64,000 nt of DNA from CAYUAI01 sp964442745 (GTDB taxonomy: Bacteria > Pseudomonadota > Gammaproteobacteria > S012-40): the NCBI GenBank assembly GCA_964442745.1, contig CAYUAI010000003.1:91569-155568 (forward strand), written 5' to 3'. Below are positions 61,349-64,000 of the stretch, piece after piece. Each line of letters opens with the position of its first letter. Positions within the stretch are counted from its first letter, which is position 1. Both the position numbers and the translations under genes were made by a program. The notes under the pieces were generated by a model, which had not been told where the DNA came from, searched no databases, and saw nothing but the letters and a program-made list of their open reading frames with translations.

Positions 61349-62263
61349 ATGAACAAATGTCGTTTAGCTAATCAAAAAAACAGCCATCATTATCTTAATT
61401 ATTATCGCTTGGGAGCGACACTATATAGCCCCGCTACGCTAGATAAACTGACCCAGCATCTCAACGCAAACACATACCATTCATTAGTGATCTGCACGGA
61501 AGATGCCATCCATGAACATGAAGTCGAATTTTCGCTAAACAATATTCAAAAAACCCTGTATCAATTACAACCCAGTGCAACACTGAGATTTATTCGACCC
61601 CGCAATGTACAAATTTTACGTACATTATTAACCATGCCGGGCATTGAGAAAATTGATGGTTTTGTACTGCCCAAAATGGATTTAAGCAATATCAGCCATT
61701 ACCGACAATTATTTAGCGACTATGCTATTTTCACTGTCATGCCAACCCTGGAAACAGAAATCGCCTTTGATCAAAAAGCATTACGCAAACTTTGTGTTGA
61801 ACTCAACCAATTTCCTTGCCAAATACTATGCCTGCGTATCGGCGGCAATGATTTACTCAATATCTTGAAAATAAAACGTCCCAGAAACCTATCCATTTAC
61901 GAAACGCCCATACGTCAAGCGATTGATAATTGTATTACCGTATTCAAGCCTCACCATTATCAATTATCCGCACCAGTTTATGAATATATCGACAGTGCCA
62001 GTGAAGCGGTGCTAAAAAAAGAATTAGAAATGGACATTGCCCACGGCCTCTTCGCCAAAACAGCCATCCACCCTTGCCAAGTCGAACACATTCAAGCCGC
62101 CTATAAAGTGACACGCTCTGATTATGAAATCGCTAAAAAAATTCTCGATCCAAAAATGAATGCCGTCTTTAAATTCCAGGGCCAAATGTGCGAACCCGCC
62201 ACCCATCACAACTGGGCCGAAGAAACCATGCTACGCTCATCCTATTATGGTTTCTGTTTTTAA
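61349..62263 (+). CDS. HpcH/HpaI aldolase / CitE-like protein of the Ter cassette
   Basis: A 304-residue TIM-barrel protein of the HpcH/HpaI-CitE group. RPRNVQILRTLLTMPGIEKI, GFVLPKMDLSNI and MPTLETEIAFDQKAL carry the barrel acid and lysine positions; CLRIGGNDLLNILKIKRPRN is the metal/CoA-acid loop, and AKTAIHPCQVEHIQAAYKVT the C-terminal conserved block. The ATG directly follows the stop of the StiP-like gene. It is the last gene of the Ter run; after it come repeats. Confidence 0.87.
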   Translation: MNKCRLANQKNSHHYLNYYRLGATLYSPATLDKLTQHLNANTYHSLVICTEDAIHEHEVEFSLNNIQKTLYQLQPSATLRFIRPRNVQILRTLLTMPGIEKIDGFVLPKMDLSNISHYRQLFSDYAIFTVMPTLETEIAFDQKALRKLCVELNQFPCQILCLRIGGNDLLNILKIKRPRNLSIYETPIRQAIDNCITVFKPHHYQLSAPVYEYIDSASEAVLKKELEMDIAHGLFAKTAIHPCQVEHIQAAYKVTRSDYEIAKKILDPKMNAVFKFQGQMCEPATHHNWAEETMLRSSYYGFCF

Positions 62264-62286
62264 CGAAGTGATGTAAGAATTATCAT

Positions 62287-62318
62287 TTAGGAATGGGTAT
62301 GTTATTTCTCACTTTCCC
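62287..62318. repeat. MITE-like repeat, partial left end
   Basis: TTAGGAATGGGTATGTTATT followed by TCTCACTTTCCC resembles the left tip of the family (AGGAATGGGCACGTAATAAC then TTCCC). No matching right end is evident nearby. Confidence 0.5.
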
Positions 62319-62778
62319 ATCATAAAAAAGCCCACTTTTCTACCCAATTATTGGCACCCATCATTTACCTGTTGACAGTTTGTCGAGAGAGTTGCTCAAA
62401 AAAAATTCGCAAATCAGCTGGTATTCCGCCTTTTTTGGGGTCTTTATTAGTCACCCTGGGTTTGATAGAGATCACTGATTTGGGTCTCGCCTAAAGAGCT
62501 TCCAATGGTAAGTTATCATCTTTTGTTTGCCAACCTCCGATGACCATCACCAAAGGAAGCGATTCGTGAAATTTATCAGACGACCCGATTTGACCGACAT
62601 TGGGCCGCTTGTTTTTTGAAAATTAGTTTTATTGATACTCAATAAGATCATTAACCTGATCTCCACCTCAGTCGTCGCTGGCCACATAAGCCACGCCAAT
62701 CTATTGCCACTCATAGGCATCGCTAATGGTATCACATCGGTGTCCGTTAACTCTCTGGAGGCCATCAGACCACTATTA

Positions 62779-62957
62779 AGGAATGGGCACGTAATAACTT
62801 CCCTGTTTGACGCTCAGATTGGGTTTGTATTGGTTCGTTCTGATTGAGCAAAAGTGCAAAAATAGTGGTTTTATTTCGAGCTTTTGTGATGGAAGAACGG
62901 GCCAAGACGGGCGGAAGATGAGATGCATAACCGGGAAATTATTACGTGCCCATTCCT
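62779..62957. repeat. MITE-like interspersed repeat, copy D (best preserved tips)
   Basis: A 179-base copy. The left tip (AGGAATGGGCACGTAATAAC, then TTCCC) and the reverse complement of the right tip agree over about 25 bases with one mismatch, giving the clearest terminal inverted repeat in the family. The interior matches copies A and C. Flanking bases are TTA on the left and AAG on the right. Confidence 0.88.
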
Positions 62958-63107
62958 AAGGTAATAAAACACCTTCAGGAAATCACCCGCCACACCTTGG
63001 TACTCCAACCGTCGTTTGTTATAACTTGACCTGTTTGCCTTTCCTAATATGAGGTGATTTCTAGGAGATATTTGTTCTTAACGGGCTTTCGTCATCGTGT
63101 TTTTTCT

Positions 63108-63791
63108 CTATTCTACCATTATTTCTATAATACGTTCATCCAGGCAGGATCTTAAAAACTCGTTCATTGGGACTTGGTTATTGGAATCGTAAAAATCAAG
63201 CATTAACTGATTGAATTCTAGTTGTCGTTTTACCGATACACTTATCGCGGGATAGCCCAGAGCTAATAGAACACCGTTCATCATGAAACGTCCCATTCTT
63301 TTATTTACGTCATAAAAGAACTGAGTTCTGGCCATACTCAGAAAAATAAAAATGGCTTTATCGTAGGGATCATTAATGTTTTTATGCTCTTGCACTAATG
63401 CAGTGAAGAGCGCGGGTAGCTCGTCAGCTTTTGGTGGTAAATATTCTGTGCCTGCAATGGTGACACGTCCTGGGCGAAAGCAACCCCACTCAAGGGCTTC
63501 CTCTTTACCCGCTATGGCGTGCAGGGCTGTTGCATATTTTTGGGAAACGTGAAAGGCTTGCTGTTTTATATCTTCAAATAATTTTCGCCATGCATCTCTC
63601 TGATTGACAGTTATTTACTGGTCGCTAAGTGCGTAACCTCCGACGGTTACACCGTCTAGCAGCGTTTGCACTTCCGGTAATGTGAAGTTAATTCCTTCCA
63701 GTTGTACAGCATCATAGACAAACGATGGTAGCTCGCGCTTCGCCAACATTAAAGCTTTACTTACATTTGGCTTGATTTGCTTAATCAGCAT
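63108..63791 (-). pseudogene. Fic-family protein gene with an in-frame stop
   Basis: One reading frame runs from about 63791 (MLIKQIKPNV) to 63108 but has a TAA at 63615-63617, codon 59. Before it: PSFVYDAVQLEGINFTLPEV then QTLLDGVTVGGYALSDQ; after it: NQRDAWRKLFEDIKQQAF, GKEEALEWGCFRPGRVTIAG, and the Fic core FFYDVNKRMGRFMMNGVLLA. The pieces align continuously with Fic/DOC adenylyltransferases of the COG3177 type. The core motif is also altered: FxDGNKRTGR is expected, while here G is V and T is M. A C-terminal piece could only start at GTG 63395. Confidence 0.82.
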
Positions 63792-63863
63792 CACTTTACA
63801 CTCTATTTGATTTTTGTCGTTTAATGCATCACAACAACCACCCTTCCATCTCATTGGTATCAT

Positions 63864-64000
63864 CGCCGCCCCACAATTTGAAGATAATTTTTAATTGAAT
63901 GAGAATGCATTATTTTCTTGCTCAGATATTCGGAAGGAAATACCTTCTATGGCGTGACCGGATTAAATAGATACCTTTTTTAGAGGTTTTTGCCTTGCTT
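63864..64000. other. Window-edge intergenic sequence
   Basis: AT-rich sequence upstream of the Fic frame. A small stem (GGAAGG / CCTTC) is present near 63932-63948. I see no gene. Confidence 0.4.

Larger units (their letters stand above)
62264..63107. other. Gene-poor region with repeat copies and unassigned sequence
   Basis: About 840 bases without a supported gene. It contains a partial left end of the MITE-like repeat near 62287, an unassigned stretch (62400-62770) whose plus-strand frame reads LISTSVVAGHISHANLLPLI without a start, and the full repeat copy D. It may be a decayed mobile or accessory region. Confidence 0.55.

Noticed and set aside
62547..62847. Transposase remnant near repeat copy D
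   Set aside because: Neither strand gave recognisable transposase motifs; the hydrophobic plus-strand frame lacks a start and a family match.

Overview
The window looks like a chromosomal segment of an aerobic or facultatively microaerobic gammaproteobacterium. The blocks hemA-prfA-prmC and lolB-ispE-tRNA-Gln-prs-rplY-pth-ychF have the order usual in that class, and coq7 implies ubiquinone biosynthesis. Base composition is moderately AT-rich. I did not identify a genus. Coding is dense on both strands, with no prophage, CRISPR array, rRNA or integrase. The only tRNA seen is tRNA-Gln(UUG).

Layout. 0-6.5 kb: end of glcF, coq7, rpiA (minus), ilvA, an orphan ParA and a membrane diguanylate cyclase. 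6.7-24.2 kb: a large respiratory locus, almost all on the minus strand. It is built around a cbb3-like (CcoN/CcoO) heme-copper oxidase and carries five further c-type cytochromes, CcoG, CcoS-like and FixH-like accessory proteins, a NirV-like SUMF1 protein, a spermidine-synthase-like membrane protein, a half-size CcoN/NorB-like protein and several peptides of about 30-50 residues that are easily missed. 24.5-28.3 kb: an ArnT-like membrane protein, a MotA/TolQ/ExbB-like channel protein, a MotB-like anchor fused to a von Willebrand A domain, and a bactofilin. 28.5-29.5 kb: a broken GH114 glycosidase gene carrying a palindromic element, then a copy of a MITE-like repeat. 29.6-31.9 kb: an unusual single polypeptide joining two CDGSH iron-sulfur domains, a Rieske domain and a thiamine-diphosphate enzyme.

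32-43 kb: accessory and housekeeping genes (Uma2-type protein, outer-membrane protein plus RND/LolA-like fusion with a divergent TetR regulator, DUF502, GIY-YIG, a LexA-like peptidase without its DNA-binding domain, LysR/DoxX/GST, YbaN). 43-54.7 kb: conserved translation, heme and isoprenoid genes. 55-62.3 kb: a tellurite-type (Ter) stress module with two TerD proteins, TerB, a TerC-like DUF475 protein and a four-gene metabolic cassette (phosphoribosyltransferase with TRSP motif, HAD, StiP-like, CitE-like). 62.3-64 kb: repeat copies and a Fic gene interrupted by an in-frame stop.

Working together: the respiratory locus probably forms a low-oxygen or nitrogen-oxide-linked terminal oxidase with its own electron donors and assembly factors. 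The 24.5-28.3 kb locus looks like an ion-driven envelope machine whose output domain is a vWA fold. The MITE-like repeat (three good copies, one decayed and one partial) shows past activity of a non-autonomous element, and two broken genes (GH114, Fic) lie beside repeat copies.
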